Shown one piece after another: positions 35,273 to 44,744 of a DNA stretch of 64,000 nt. Origin of the DNA: Chersky-840 sp963848335 (GTDB taxonomy: Bacteria > Actinomycetota > Acidimicrobiia > Acidimicrobiales > UBA8190); NCBI GenBank assembly GCA_963848335.1, contig CAWKDD010000002.1, positions 186,001-250,000 on the forward strand, in the 5' to 3' direction. The translations under genes and the position numbers were made by a program. A model generated the notes under the pieces. That model was not told the origin of the DNA. It saw nothing but the letters and a program-made list of their open reading frames with translations, and did no database searches. The stretch's first letter is position 1. Each line of letters begins with the position of its first letter.

Positions 35273-37905
35273 TACCCCCGTCCCGGGTCCTCGGCGGCCA
35301 GCTCCACCACGACCTCGGCCGGCCCCGGGCGTGTGACCAGCTCGACCACGCCGCCCGCCTCGCGCAGGTCCCCCTCCGCTTCGGCCAGCAGGGCCAGGCG
35401 CTCCGGCTCGTCGACGACGCTCAGCCTGGCCACCGGTGCCCGCATCGACACGTGGGCCGTGGTCTTCGCCCGCCGTATCTCGCCGAGCACGTAGGCCGCC
35501 ATGTCGAGCACGGCGACATCTCCCTGGCTCGGGGCGGGGGCCAGCTCCTCGACGGCGGGCCACGGCGAGCGGTGGACCGAGCCGTCGTGCCACCACGACC
35601 ACACCTCCTCGGTCACGAAGGGCACGAAGGGGGCGAACAGGCGCAGCTGAACCGACAGGGCCACGGCCAATGCGGCTCGCGCCGAGGACGGGCCGGGTGC
35701 GGCCGAGTCCTCGTAGGCGCGTGCCTTCACGAGCTCGAGGTAGTCGTCGCAGAACGCCCAGAAGAACGCCTCGGTGCGCTCGAGCGACCGGGCGTAGTCG
35801 TAGGACTCGAATGCCGCGCTGGCATCCGCCACGACGTCGGAGAGCCGGCGCAACATGGCGAGATCGATCGGTGCGGTTACCGGCGCGGTGCCGGTCGCCG
35901 CTTCAGAGCCGAGACGGGCCAGCGCGAACCGGGACGCGTTCAATATCTTGATGGCCAGACGCCGGCCCACCTTCATCTGGCCCTCGTCCACCGCCGTGTC
36001 GACGCCGGGGCGCCCGCTCGTCGCCCAGTACCGGATGCCGTCGGCCCCGTGGGACTCGAGGAGCGGCAGCGGGGTGATCACGTTGCCGCGCGATTTCGAC
36101 ATCTTCTTGCGTTCGGGGTCGAGAACCCATCCCGAGATGGCAGCGTCGGTCCAGGGCAGGCAGCCGTACTCGAGCTCGGTGCGCACGATCGTGCTGAAGA
36201 GCCACGTCCGGATGATCTCGTGGGCCTGGGGACGGAGGTCCATGGGGAACACCTGGGAGAAGAGGTCGGGGTCGTCCTCGCGCCGTCCGGCGATCTGCGG
36301 GGTGAGCGACGACGTGGCCCAGGTGTCCATGACGTCGGGATCGCCCACGAATCCGCCGGGCCGGCCCCGTTGGTCCTCTCGGTACCCCTCGGGCGCATCG
36401 CTCGAGGGGTCCACGGGGATGCGGTCGTCGGAAGGGAGCAGCGGATGGTCGTGGTCGACCGAGCCCTCGCCGTCGACGGGATACCACACCGGGAACGGCA
36501 CCCCGAAGAACCTCTGCCGGGAGATGTTCCAGTCCGAGTTGAGGCCTTCCACCCACGCCTCGTACCGGTGTCGCATGTGGGGCGGGTGCCAGTGCAGCTC
36601 GCGGCCCCGCTCGAGCAGGCGCTCGCGCAGAGCCAGCGTGCGCACGTACCACTGACGGCTGGACACGATCTCCAGGGGACGTTCGCCGCGTTCGTAGAAC
36701 TTGACCGGGTGCCGGATCGTCTTGGGACCGCCGATGAGCGCCCCCGCCTCGCCGAGCATCTCCACGATGCGGGTCCTGGCCTGGGAGACGGTGCGACCCT
36801 CGAGCTCGCCGTAGGCACGGGCCGCGGCGGCGGGTTCCTCCGAGTCCCATCCCTCCTCTCCCCAGGGCACGGTACGCAGGCGGCCGTTGCGTCCCACGAT
36901 GGTGCGGGTGGGCAGTGACAGCTCGCGCCACCACGTGACGTCCGTGGTGTCGCCGAAGGTGCAGATCATGGCGATGCCCGATCCCTTTTCCGGGTCGGCG
37001 AGCGGATGGGCGAGCACGGGCACGCGGACCTTGAACAAGGGTGTGAGCACGTCGTGGCCGACGACGTCGTGGTAGCGGTCGTCCTCGGGGTGGGCCACGA
37101 GTGCCACGCAGGCGGCGAGCAGTTCGGGCCGTGTCGTCTCGATGTCGACCCCGGCGCGGCTGTCGGCTTGCTCGAACCGCAGGCGGTGGTAGGCACCGGC
37201 GAGCTCCCGGTCCTCCATCTCGGCCTGGGACACCGCCGTCTGGAAGTCCACGTCCCACTGGGTGGGTGCTTCCACGGAGTACGCGTGCCCGGCGCGCAGC
37301 ATCCGGAGGAAGGAGTGCTGCGACGTCCGTCGCGATGTGGTGTCGATAGTGGCGTAGCTCCGGGTCCAGTCCACCGACAGGCCGAGCGTGCGCCACAGAT
37401 GCTCGAACGCTTTTTCGTCCTCGACCACCAGGCGGCCGCACAGTTCGATGAAGTTCGGTCGTGACACGGCGACGGTGTCCCGGCCGGGCTTCTCCGGTGG
37501 CGTGAAGGACGGGTCATAGCGCAGGTTCGGGTCGCAGCGCACCCCGTAATAGTTCTGGACGCGGCGCTCGGTGGGTAGGCCGTTGTCGTCCCAGCCCATG
37601 GGATAGAAGACGTCATACCCGCGCATCCGCCGGAACCGGGCCACGGCATCGGTATGGGTGTAGGAGAACATATGGCCCATGTGCAGCGAGCCCGACACCG
37701 TCGGCGGTGGGCTGTCGATGGCGTAGACCCGCGTCCGGGGCGCAGACCGGTCGAATCGATAGGTGCCCGCCTCCTCCCACCGGGCCGACCATTTGGCCTC
37801 GAGGCCCTCCAGGGACGGCTTGTCGGGGACTTCGGGCGGCCGCGCCGGCTCGAGCTCGGGGGGGTGCACTTGGGTCGTCGCACTGACGTCCACGGTGGTG
37901 TCCAC
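35272..37905 (-). CDS. valS: Valyl-tRNA synthetase
   Basis: 877 residues. Class I synthetase charging tRNA-Val: HIGH-type SGSLHMGHMFSYTH, editing domain around VDIETTRPELLAACVALVAHPEDD, KMSKS motif in KKMSKSRGNVITP, ATSSLTPQI, and a C-terminal helical anticodon domain. Start GTG 37905 (GTG 37893 possible). It is divergent from cysS with only 21 bp between start codons, so mRNAs with very short leaders are likely. Confidence 0.97.
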   Translation of the reverse strand: MDTTVDVSATTQVHPPELEPARPPEVPDKPSLEGLEAKWSARWEEAGTYRFDRSAPRTRVYAIDSPPPTVSGSLHMGHMFSYTHTDAVARFRRMRGYDVFYPMGWDDNGLPTERRVQNYYGVRCDPNLRYDPSFTPPEKPGRDTVAVSRPNFIELCGRLVVEDEKAFEHLWRTLGLSVDWTRSYATIDTTSRRTSQHSFLRMLRAGHAYSVEAPTQWDVDFQTAVSQAEMEDRELAGAYHRLRFEQADSRAGVDIETTRPELLAACVALVAHPEDDRYHDVVGHDVLTPLFKVRVPVLAHPLADPEKGSGIAMICTFGDTTDVTWWRELSLPTRTIVGRNGRLRTVPWGEEGWDSEEPAAAARAYGELEGRTVSQARTRIVEMLGEAGALIGGPKTIRHPVKFYERGERPLEIVSSRQWYVRTLALRERLLERGRELHWHPPHMRHRYEAWVEGLNSDWNISRQRFFGVPFPVWYPVDGEGSVDHDHPLLPSDDRIPVDPSSDAPEGYREDQRGRPGGFVGDPDVMDTWATSSLTPQIAGRREDDPDLFSQVFPMDLRPQAHEIIRTWLFSTIVRTELEYGCLPWTDAAISGWVLDPERKKMSKSRGNVITPLPLLESHGADGIRYWATSGRPGVDTAVDEGQMKVGRRLAIKILNASRFALARLGSEAATGTAPVTAPIDLAMLRRLSDVVADASAAFESYDYARSLERTEAFFWAFCDDYLELVKARAYEDSAAPGPSSARAALAVALSVQLRLFAPFVPFVTEEVWSWWHDGSVHRSPWPAVEELAPAPSQGDVAVLDMAAYVLGEIRRAKTTAHVSMRAPVARLSVVDEPERLALLAEAEGDLREAGGVVELVTRPGPAEVVVELAAEDPGRG

Positions 37906-37926
37906 GGTCCGGTTACCGTACTCCGA

Positions 37927-39321
37927 GTGCTGCGCCTTCACGACACGGCGACGGGTACGGTCCGGCCCCTCGAGCTGCGCGAGGAAGGCCACGTCTCGAT
38001 GTACGTGTGCGGCCTCACCGTCTACGACGTCCCGCACCTGGGCCACGGCCGGTACTCGCTGGTCTTCGACGTGCTGCGGCGCTTCCTGGAGTTCCGGGGT
38101 CTCGAGGTCAGGTACGTCTCGAACATCACCGACATCGACGACCACATCATCGCCCGGGCCTCGGAGGAGGGCCGCACCGAGGCCGAGGTGGCCGGGCAGT
38201 ACGAGGCGGTGTGGTGGGACGCCGTCGACAGCCTCGGGGTGAAGCGTCCCACCGAGATCCCACACGCCACGGAATTCGTGGCGGACATGGTCGGGCTCAT
38301 CGCAGCCCTGGTGGACCGCGGGGTCGCCTACGAGACCTCCGACGGTGTCTACCTGTCGGTCGACCGTATCGAGGGCTACGGGCTGCTGGCGCGTCAGAGC
38401 CTGGATTCGCTGCGCTCGGGGGCGCGCATCGAGCCCGGCGAGGAGAAGCGCTCCCCGCTCGACTTCGTGTTGTGGAAGAAGGCCCGGCCCGGTGAGCCGA
38501 CCTGGGACTCTCCGTGGGGGCCGGGCCGTCCCGGATGGCACACCGAGTGCGTCGTGATGTCGCTCGACCTCCTCGGCGAGGACTTCGACATCCACGGCGG
38601 GGGGATGGACCTGGCCTTCCCGCACCACGAGAACGAGCGGGCCCAGGCGGTGGGGCTGGGCAAGGCCTTCGCCCGCCACTGGGTCCACAACGGATGGGTG
38701 ATGGTCGAGGGCGAGAAGATGTCGAAGTCGCTCGGCAACTTCACCTCACTGACGGACCTGCTCGACCGTGCCGATGCCCGGGCGTACCGCCTGCTCGTGC
38801 TGCGCGCCCACTACCGTTCGCCCATCGAGGTCACCCCGGCGACGGTGGAGCAGGCCGAGAAGGCTCTCACCCGTCTCGACGACCTGGCCCGGCGTTTCGA
38901 GCTGTCGTCACCGGAGATCACGCCCACCGCCGCCGAGGCCGCCGCCGGGGGAGCGGACCCCGAAGCGGTGTCGTCGTTCGTGGAGCGCATGGACGACGAT
39001 CTCGACACCCCCGGGGCGCTGGCCGAGATCTTCGACCTGGCCCGCAGAGCGCATTCCGCACAGGACGCCGGTGATCCCGACGAGGGTCGGCGTCTGGCGT
39101 TCACCGTGGTCACGCTGGGCGCGGCCCTCGGACTTCGGCTCGGCGGGTCCGATCCCGGGGTGGACGCCGAGACCGCGGCCGTGGTGGCCGATCGTGACCG
39201 CGCCCGGGCGGCGGGCGACTATGCGCGGGCCGACGCCGATCGGCGCCATCTGGAGGCCCGGGGCTGGGTCGTCGAGGACGGGCCCGAAGGCACGCGCCTG
39301 CGCCGGCGCCCCGGCTCCTGA
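37927..39321 (+). CDS. cysS: Cysteinyl-tRNA synthetase
   Basis: 464 residues. HIGH-type VYDVPHLGHGRY, zinc ligands including Cys in MYVCGLTVYD, Cys in HTECVVMSLDLLG and the His pair in AFPHHENE, and KMSKS in GEKMSKSLGNF. The C-terminal DALR-like helical domain ends with the Arg-rich RGWVVEDGPEGTRLRRR typical of CysS. GTG 37927 is the start; the frame is open upstream but runs antisense to valS. Confidence 0.97.
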   Translation: MLRLHDTATGTVRPLELREEGHVSMYVCGLTVYDVPHLGHGRYSLVFDVLRRFLEFRGLEVRYVSNITDIDDHIIARASEEGRTEAEVAGQYEAVWWDAVDSLGVKRPTEIPHATEFVADMVGLIAALVDRGVAYETSDGVYLSVDRIEGYGLLARQSLDSLRSGARIEPGEEKRSPLDFVLWKKARPGEPTWDSPWGPGRPGWHTECVVMSLDLLGEDFDIHGGGMDLAFPHHENERAQAVGLGKAFARHWVHNGWVMVEGEKMSKSLGNFTSLTDLLDRADARAYRLLVLRAHYRSPIEVTPATVEQAEKALTRLDDLARRFELSSPEITPTAAEAAAGGADPEAVSSFVERMDDDLDTPGALAEIFDLARRAHSAQDAGDPDEGRRLAFTVVTLGAALGLRLGGSDPGVDAETAAVVADRDRARAAGDYARADADRRHLEARGWVVEDGPEGTRLRRRPGS

Positions 39322-39417
39322 CCCGGGCTGCCGGGGGCCGAACCCTCGGATCCGACCCTTCCACTGCTACCTTCTGGGCCGTGTGAGGGGATGCAGGAGG
39401 ACAGAGGGGAGAATGAA

Positions 39418-39624
39418 TTGCCGTCGGGAACGGTCAAGTGGTTCAACTCGGAGAAAGGGTACGGCTTCATCGCACAACCGGACGGAGAAGATGTCTTCGT
39501 CCACCACAGCGCCATCCAGATGAACGGCTACCGCAGCCTCGAGGAGGGGCAGGCAGTGGAATTCGACCTGAAGGAGGGCCCCAAGGGCCTGCAGGCCGTC
39601 GACGTCCGGCCCGCCACGGCCTGA
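39418..39624 (+). CDS. Cold-shock protein (CspA family)
   Basis: 68 residues if started at TTG 39418 (GGGGAG upstream), giving the family-typical N-terminus PSGTVKWFNSEKGYGFI; ATG 39391 would add nine residues. RNA-binding motifs RNP1 (KGYGFI) and RNP2 (VFVHHS) are intact. It binds single-stranded nucleic acid and melts RNA structure. Single gene. Confidence 0.93.
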   Translation: MPSGTVKWFNSEKGYGFIAQPDGEDVFVHHSAIQMNGYRSLEEGQAVEFDLKEGPKGLQAVDVRPATA

Positions 39625-39761
39625 CGCGGGCCCGGCTGCATCCCGGACCGAGCCGCGGGGCGGGGCTTCCGCTCCGAGGGTGGAGAGGGCCCGGATCCCC
39701 CTGGTCAGAAGGTCGAGCGCGAGTTTCCCCCCGGAATGGTTGTCGGAGGCGCCGGCCATAG

Positions 39762-39777
39762 GTTACCGTTGGGTAAC
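39762..39777. promoter_or_regulatory. 16-bp palindrome GTTACC-GTTG-GGTAAC, operator candidate
   Basis: A perfect 6-bp inverted repeat about 117 bases before the acyl-CoA dehydrogenase gene, in a locally AT-richer patch. It is TetR/FadR-like in form. No other feature is seen in the 39625-39893 gap. Confidence 0.4.
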
Positions 39778-39893
39778 AACGGATAGGTCGAGGTCGGCTG
39801 CCCAGCCCCAGCGGGTGCCGCCCGTCGACCGGCCGCAGCCATGTCCGACCAGGACCTCAGGGCCCGGATCGGTGCTCGGACCAAGGGGGAGAC

Positions 39894-41109
39894 ATGTCAG
39901 AGTTCTCGCTCGACCTCAGCGAAGACCAACTCCAGATCCAGAAGTGGGTGCACGACTTCGCCGAGCACGTCATCCGACCCGCCGCCCACGAGTGGGACGA
40001 GCGGGAGGAGACCCCGTGGCCGATCATCGAGGAGGCGGCCAAGATCGGCCTGTACTCCTTCGACTTCATGACGCAGTGCTTCTTCGACCCGGGCGGGCTG
40101 CTGCTGCCCATCGCCAACGAGGAGCTGGCCTGGGGTGACGCCGGCATCGGGCTCGCCATCTTCGGGAGTGCCCTGGGGCTGGCGGGAATCGTCGCCAACG
40201 GGACGCCCGAGCAGCTCATGGAGTGGGGGCCCCAGTGCTTCGGCACCCCCGACGACATCCAGCTGGCCGCGTTCGCCGTGTCCGAGCCCGACGCCGGATC
40301 CGACGTGAGCTCGCTGCGGACCACCGCCGTGTACGACGAGGCCAAGGACGAGTGGGTCATCAACGGGACCAAGACCTGGATCACCAACGGGGGCATCGCC
40401 GACCTGCACGTGGTGGTGGCCGCCGTGGACCCCGCACTGGGATCGAGGGGCCAGGCGAGCTTCCTCGTGCCCCCCAAGACGCCCGGGCTGTCGGCGGGCC
40501 AGAAGTTCAAGAAGATGGGCATCCGGGCCTCGCACACCGGCGAGGTGATCCTCGACGACGTGCGTGTCCCGGGGCACTGCCTGCTCGGGGGCAAGGAGAA
40601 GCTCGACGCCAAGCTGGCCCGGGCCCGTGAGGGGAAGCGGTCCAACTCGCAGGCGGCCATGGCGACGTTCGAGGCGTCACGCCCGTCGGTGGGGGCCCAG
40701 GCACTGGGCATCTCCCGGGCCGCCTACGAGTACGCCCTCGACTACGCCAAGGAGCGCAAGGCCTTCGGCCGGCTCATCATCGAGAACCAGGGGATCGCCT
40801 TCAAGCTCGCCGACATGAAGATGCGCATCGACGCCTCCCGGCTCCTCGTGTGGCGCGCCGCCTGGATGGGACGGACGGGGAAGGAGTTCACGGCCGGCGA
40901 AGGGCTCGATGTCCAAGCTCTACGCGGGCGAGACCGCCGTGTGGGTGACCGAGCAGGCCATCCAGATCATGGGCGGCTACGGCTACATCCGCGAGCACCC
41001 CGTCGAGCGCTGGCACCGCGACTCCAAGATCTACACCATCTTCGAGGGGACCTCGGAGATCCAGCGGCTCATCATCGCCCGGGCCATCTCGGGCATCCAC
41101 ATCAACTAG
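39894..41109 (+). CDS. Acyl-CoA dehydrogenase (one +1 frameshift)
   Basis: Corrected length 404 residues. The signatures FAVSEPDAGSDVSSLRTTA, GTKTWITNGGIADLHVVVA, FGRLIIENQGIAFKLADMKM and IQIMGGYGYIREHPVERWHRDSKI, with GTSEIQRLIIARAI at the end, are all present. The frame breaks in the GGG run at 40902-40904; without one G the text reads AGEGSMSKLYAG, exactly as expected. Catalytic Glu is in IFEGTSEIQ. Medium/short-chain acyl-CoA oxidation is the likely role. A homopolymer sequencing error is the probable cause of the break. Confidence 0.88.
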
Positions 41110-42340
41110 TCGGCAGCGAGCGGGCCGCCCGCTCGAGCAGTAGCTCCCTCTCGCGTCCGTTGCGGGTCAACGAGGCGGCGCGCTCGAATTCCGCACGCGC
41201 CTCTTCCCCGCGCTCCAGACGCGCCAGCAGATCTCCTCGGACGCTCGGCAGCAGGTGGTAGTCCTTGAGGGCGCCCTCGTCCACCAGGGCCTCCACCAGC
41301 GCCAGGCCGGCGGCGGGGCCCTCCACCATGGACACGGCAACCGCCCGGTTCAGCTCCACCACCGGGGACGGGGTGAGCGTCATGAGCCGGCCGTACAAGG
41401 CGCCGATCGCCGCCCAGTCGGTGTCTTGGTAACGGACCGCCCGGGCATGGCAGGCGGCGATGGCGGCCTGCACGGCATAGGGGCCGTCGCCGGCGCGCTG
41501 CAGCGCCTCGAGGCCCCGGCCGATGAGCATCCGGTTCCACCTGGAGCGGTCCTGCTCGGCGAGCAGCACCGGCTGGCCGTCGGGCCCCGTGCGGGCGGCG
41601 ATGCGGGAGGCCTGGAACTCGAGCAGTGCGGCCAGGCCGTGGACCTCGGGCTCCGCGGGCACCAGGCCGGCCAGGACGCGAGCCAGGCGGAGCGCGTCCT
41701 CGCACAGCGCCGGGCGCACAACGTCGTCGCCCGCCGTTGCGGAGTAACCCTCGTTGAATATGAGGTAGACGACCTCGAGAACCGAGGACAGTCGTCCGGC
41801 CCGGTCGGTGCCGTAAGGGACCTCGAAGGCGACCCCGGCCGTGGCGAGCGTCCGCTTGGCGCGGACGATGCGCTGGGCGACGGTCGGCTCCGAGGTCAGA
41901 AAGGCGCGGGCGATCTCCTCCGTCGTCAGCCCGCCCAGCAGCCGCAGCGTGAGCGCGATCCGAGCCTGGCGCGCCAGCACGGGGTGACACGCGGTGAAGA
42001 TCAGCCGCAACAGGTCGTCGTCGATGTCGTCGGCGTCTGCCGGCTCGGGAGGCGGTTCGTCGTGCAGTGTCCGCCCGACCTCGCCCAGCTTGCGTGCGTA
42101 GGTCTCCCGGCGGCGCACGAGATCGATGGCGCGGTGCCTGGCGGTGGCCATGAGCCAGGCGCCCGGATTGTCCGGGACGCCCGACTCGGGCCACACGTCG
42201 AGCGCCACGACGAGTGCGTCCTGGGCGATCTCCTCGGCGATGCCCACGTCCTGGACGATGCGGGCCACACCGGCGATGATCCGCGCCGACTCGATCCTGA
42301 AGACAGCGGCGACGGTTTCGGTCGCGTTCGATGCCGCCAC
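41102..42340 (-). CDS. ECF sigma factor, ECF42 type (long C-terminal domain)
   Basis: 412 residues. Sigma region 2 (about 15-80, EIAQDALVVALDVWPESGVPDN and GAWLMATARHRAIDLVRR) and region 4 (about 120-175, LTTEEIARAFLTSEPTVAQRIVRAK) are followed by a TPR-like C-terminal domain of 230 residues (VLEVVYLIFNEGYSA, LNRAVAVSMVEGPAAGL). That domain and the DGPF-protein neighbour define the ECF42 group, which lacks an anti-sigma factor. GTG 42340. Its end overlaps that of the acyl-CoA dehydrogenase gene convergently by eight bases. Confidence 0.95.
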   Translation of the reverse strand: MAASNATETVAAVFRIESARIIAGVARIVQDVGIAEEIAQDALVVALDVWPESGVPDNPGAWLMATARHRAIDLVRRRETYARKLGEVGRTLHDEPPPEPADADDIDDDLLRLIFTACHPVLARQARIALTLRLLGGLTTEEIARAFLTSEPTVAQRIVRAKRTLATAGVAFEVPYGTDRAGRLSSVLEVVYLIFNEGYSATAGDDVVRPALCEDALRLARVLAGLVPAEPEVHGLAALLEFQASRIAARTGPDGQPVLLAEQDRSRWNRMLIGRGLEALQRAGDGPYAVQAAIAACHARAVRYQDTDWAAIGALYGRLMTLTPSPVVELNRAVAVSMVEGPAAGLALVEALVDEGALKDYHLLPSVRGDLLARLERGEEARAEFERAASLTRNGRERELLLERAARSLPTS

Positions 42341-42388
42341 GACGGCTCATCACAGCAGCCGCAGGGGGGCCGAGCAAACGCTGCTGGA

Positions 42389-42745
42389 TCAGCTGTCGGC
42401 GATCTGTCGGATCTCGGCGGTGACGGTCCAGTGCCCCTCGTGGGTCTGCAGAAAACGCCTGGTCCATTCGAGCGCCTCGGCCTTGTCCTTGGCCTGGAGG
42501 ATGGCGTAGCCGCCCACCACCTCCTTGCTCTCGGTGAAGGGTCCGTCGGTGTAGCTGAGCTTGCCGCCCGACCACGTGACGCGGGTGCCCTCGGAGCTCG
42601 GGGTGAGCCCGGCCGTGTCGAGCATGACGCCGGCCTTGGTGATCTCCTCCATGAGGGCGCCCATGCGCTCCATGAGCTCGGGGCTCGGGCCGCCCGGGGG
42701 GACATCGTGCTCGTTGATGCGGATCATGGAGAGAAAGCGCGGCAT
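42389..42745 (-). CDS. YCII-related DGPF-domain protein, partner of ECF42
   Basis: 118 residues. MPRFLSMIRINE at the start and the eponymous motif YTDGPFTESKEVVGGYAIL in the middle. ECF42 sigma factors are nearly always next to one or more DGPF genes, which are their targets or regulators. GAGGAG lies six to eight bases before ATG 42745. It is 48 bp upstream of the sigma gene on the same strand. Confidence 0.93.
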   Translation of the reverse strand: MPRFLSMIRINEHDVPPGGPSPELMERMGALMEEITKAGVMLDTAGLTPSSEGTRVTWSGGKLSYTDGPFTESKEVVGGYAILQAKDKAEALEWTRRFLQTHEGHWTVTAEIRQIADS

Positions 42746-42906
42746 GGTGGCTCCTCGGTCCTGAGGGCGGGCGTGTCCCAGCCTCTCACCGGTGCGTCGA
42801 ACGGGCCACGGCCGGATCGACATCTCCCCCGGAATTCCTCCGCTTCTCCCCGGTTCCCTCCGGAGCACGTGCGGTGGTGCACCGGCCGGTCTGGAAGGAT
42901 CGCCCC

Positions 42907-43434
42907 GTGAGCGACGATCCGGCTCCCCACGTCCTGTTCCTGTGCACTGGCAACGCGGCCCGCTCGGTCATGGCCGGGGCCATGCTCGAGGCTCACGGTG
43001 CCGGGCTCGGCGCGGCGGTGCGCGTCACCACCGCCGGGACCCACGTGATCGAGCACCAGCCCATGAGCGTCCGCACGCGCGCCGCCTTGCGCTCGGTGGG
43101 CCTCGAGGCGCCGACTCACCGAAGCCGGCAGCTCACCGAGGCCGACGCCGACGCCGCCGACGTCATCGTGGCCATGGCGGGCGAGCACGTGTGGTACGTG
43201 CGCCGCCGCCACCCGACCGCGGCCGGGCGGACCGCCACCTTGCGTTACCTGGCGGGCCGGCTGCGGGCGGGCACCGAGCCCCTGGCGGCGCGTGTGGCCG
43301 AGCTCGGGCTGGCGGAGCTCGACCCCGAAGACGAGGGCGACGTCACGGATCCGGCGGGCGGTGACGAGTCGGACTACCGCACCTGTGCACGCGATCTGGC
43401 GCTGCTCATGACCGAGCTGGTGACGCGTCTTTGA
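42907..43434 (+). CDS. Low-molecular-weight phosphotyrosine phosphatase / arsenate reductase-like
   Basis: 175 residues. P-loop FLCTGNAARSVMAGAML fits the C(X)5R(S/T) signature of LMW phosphatases with the nucleophilic Cys at about 13. A DP-type acid motif is not obvious; EDEGDVTDPAGGDESDYRT near the C-terminus may supply the general acid. It could dephosphorylate a protein tyrosine or act on arsenate. GTG 42907; divergent from the DGPF gene. Confidence 0.85.
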   Translation: MSDDPAPHVLFLCTGNAARSVMAGAMLEAHGAGLGAAVRVTTAGTHVIEHQPMSVRTRAALRSVGLEAPTHRSRQLTEADADAADVIVAMAGEHVWYVRRRHPTAAGRTATLRYLAGRLRAGTEPLAARVAELGLAELDPEDEGDVTDPAGGDESDYRTCARDLALLMTELVTRL

Positions 43435-43440
43435 GGAGGC

Positions 43441-43965
43441 TCAGACGCCCACCGAGTGGGCACGCAGCTCAGGATGCCGCACAGAGACGTCGGCACACGC
43501 CTCGCACACGCTCTCGGGGACGAGGCCCCTGGCCATGAGGAGGGCGAAGACCTTGCAGCCGAGGCACAGACCCAGGGCCGATTCGAGCAGCGCCGCCCCG
43601 GCCAGGAGCCCGACCGCGACCCATGCCGCGCCGTGGGCGCCCACTCCGAACCACAGCACCAGGGCGGTCGACGAGAACACCACCCCCATGGCCTGCGCGA
43701 AGCGCTTGGGCGGCCCCGCCACCGGGCGGGCGGGCACCCCTAGTCGGGGGACGACCACCCTGGTGGCCAACTGGCCGAGCGGGCTGAGGGTGGGCCCGGT
43801 CAGCATGCGCGCCCAGAACCCGTAGGCGAGGGGCACGAGCAGCCACGGCTGGCGTAGGGCCAGGCACAGCGCGCACAGCACCACGACCCCACCCGCCACC
43901 AGCCGCGCCGCCACCTCGTTGACGGGGTTGGGGAAGCTGAACACGGACCTGATGCGGCTCGGCAT
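43441..43965 (-). CDS. DUF4395 membrane protein
   Basis: 174 residues, four hydrophobic helices. DUF4395 pattern: FPNPVNEVAARLVAG near the start, PYGFWAR-like LAYGFWARMLTGPTLSPLG, PKRFAQAMGVVFS, and Cys pairs in LCLGCKVFALLMA and CEACAD. Function unknown; the two Cys pairs could be redox-active or bind metal. Convergent with the phosphatase gene at a 6-bp gap. Confidence 0.9.
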   Translation of the reverse strand: MPSRIRSVFSFPNPVNEVAARLVAGGVVVLCALCLALRQPWLLVPLAYGFWARMLTGPTLSPLGQLATRVVVPRLGVPARPVAGPPKRFAQAMGVVFSSTALVLWFGVGAHGAAWVAVGLLAGAALLESALGLCLGCKVFALLMARGLVPESVCEACADVSVRHPELRAHSVGV

Positions 43966-44061
43966 GGACTCTCACCTCGTGACCTCGACACGCCGTGCGT
44001 GGCGACGGTGGAAAGTCTACCCAGCAGGTCAGCTTTTCGTGCCAGAGGCCGTGCGCCCGCC

Positions 44062-44700
44062 TCAGTCGGGATGGACCGACCGCAGCCCGGCCCAGGCCAG
44101 GTCGGCCAGTCGCCGCGCCAGACGGGTGGCCTCGGATTCGTGGGGGTCCCCTTCGATCGGGTCGCGCGCCGCCAGGAAGTGCCGGCTCGCCCCTTCGGCC
44201 ATGCCCACGACGGCGAAGGCCAGGAGGCGGCGATGGTCCTCGTCGAGGCCGGCGTCGATGAGGACGTCGATGGACTCGGCGATGCTGTCCTCGACGTTGC
44301 GCACCGCTCTCGACAGTTCCGGGTCGTTGGGCACGTCACTGCCGAAGAGCAGGTGGAAGCCGTCGGCATGGCTCACCACGAGGTGGAAGTACGCCGCGAA
44401 GCCGCCCTCGACCTGCTGGCGGGGGCCACCGGCGGAGGCGATGGCCTTGCCGATGGCCTCGAGCATGGCGTGGGACACCGAGTCGAGGAGCTCCAGGTAC
44501 AGGGCGCGCTTGGAGGCGAAGTGCTGGTAGAGCAGCGGTTTGGTGACGCCGGCGGCCTCGGCGATGTCGTCCATGGTGGTGGCGTTGAACCCCTGTCGGG
44601 CGAAGAGCCTGAGCGCGACGTCGAGGAGCTGCTGCCGGCGCCTGTCCGCCGGCAGCCGCTTGGCGGTGTGGCTCGAGCCCTCGGACCGAGGAGTCACCAT
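44062..44700 (-). CDS. TetR/AcrR family transcriptional regulator
   Basis: 212 residues. N-terminal helix-turn-helix: RRRQQLLDVALRLFARQGFNATTMDDIAEAAGVTKPLLYQHF, followed by KRALYLELL, a standard TetR start. The C-terminal ligand domain is of the group with HADGFHLLFGSDV. ATG 44700 is preceded by CGGAG very closely. Neighbours (glycosyltransferase, DUF4395 protein) do not tell the effector. Confidence 0.92.
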   Translation of the reverse strand: MVTPRSEGSSHTAKRLPADRRRQQLLDVALRLFARQGFNATTMDDIAEAAGVTKPLLYQHFASKRALYLELLDSVSHAMLEAIGKAIASAGGPRQQVEGGFAAYFHLVVSHADGFHLLFGSDVPNDPELSRAVRNVEDSIAESIDVLIDAGLDEDHRRLLAFAVVGMAEGASRHFLAARDPIEGDPHESEATRLARRLADLAWAGLRSVHPD

Positions 44701-44744
44701 CTCCGAAGCGTACCGGCACGCGGCCCGTAGGCACGGCCCCTCGT

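Noticed and set aside
35272..38688. Extending the valS frame upstream to 38688 (1138 codons)
   Set aside because: The extra N-terminal part is antisense to cysS and has no ValS homology; GTG 37905 gives the normal length.
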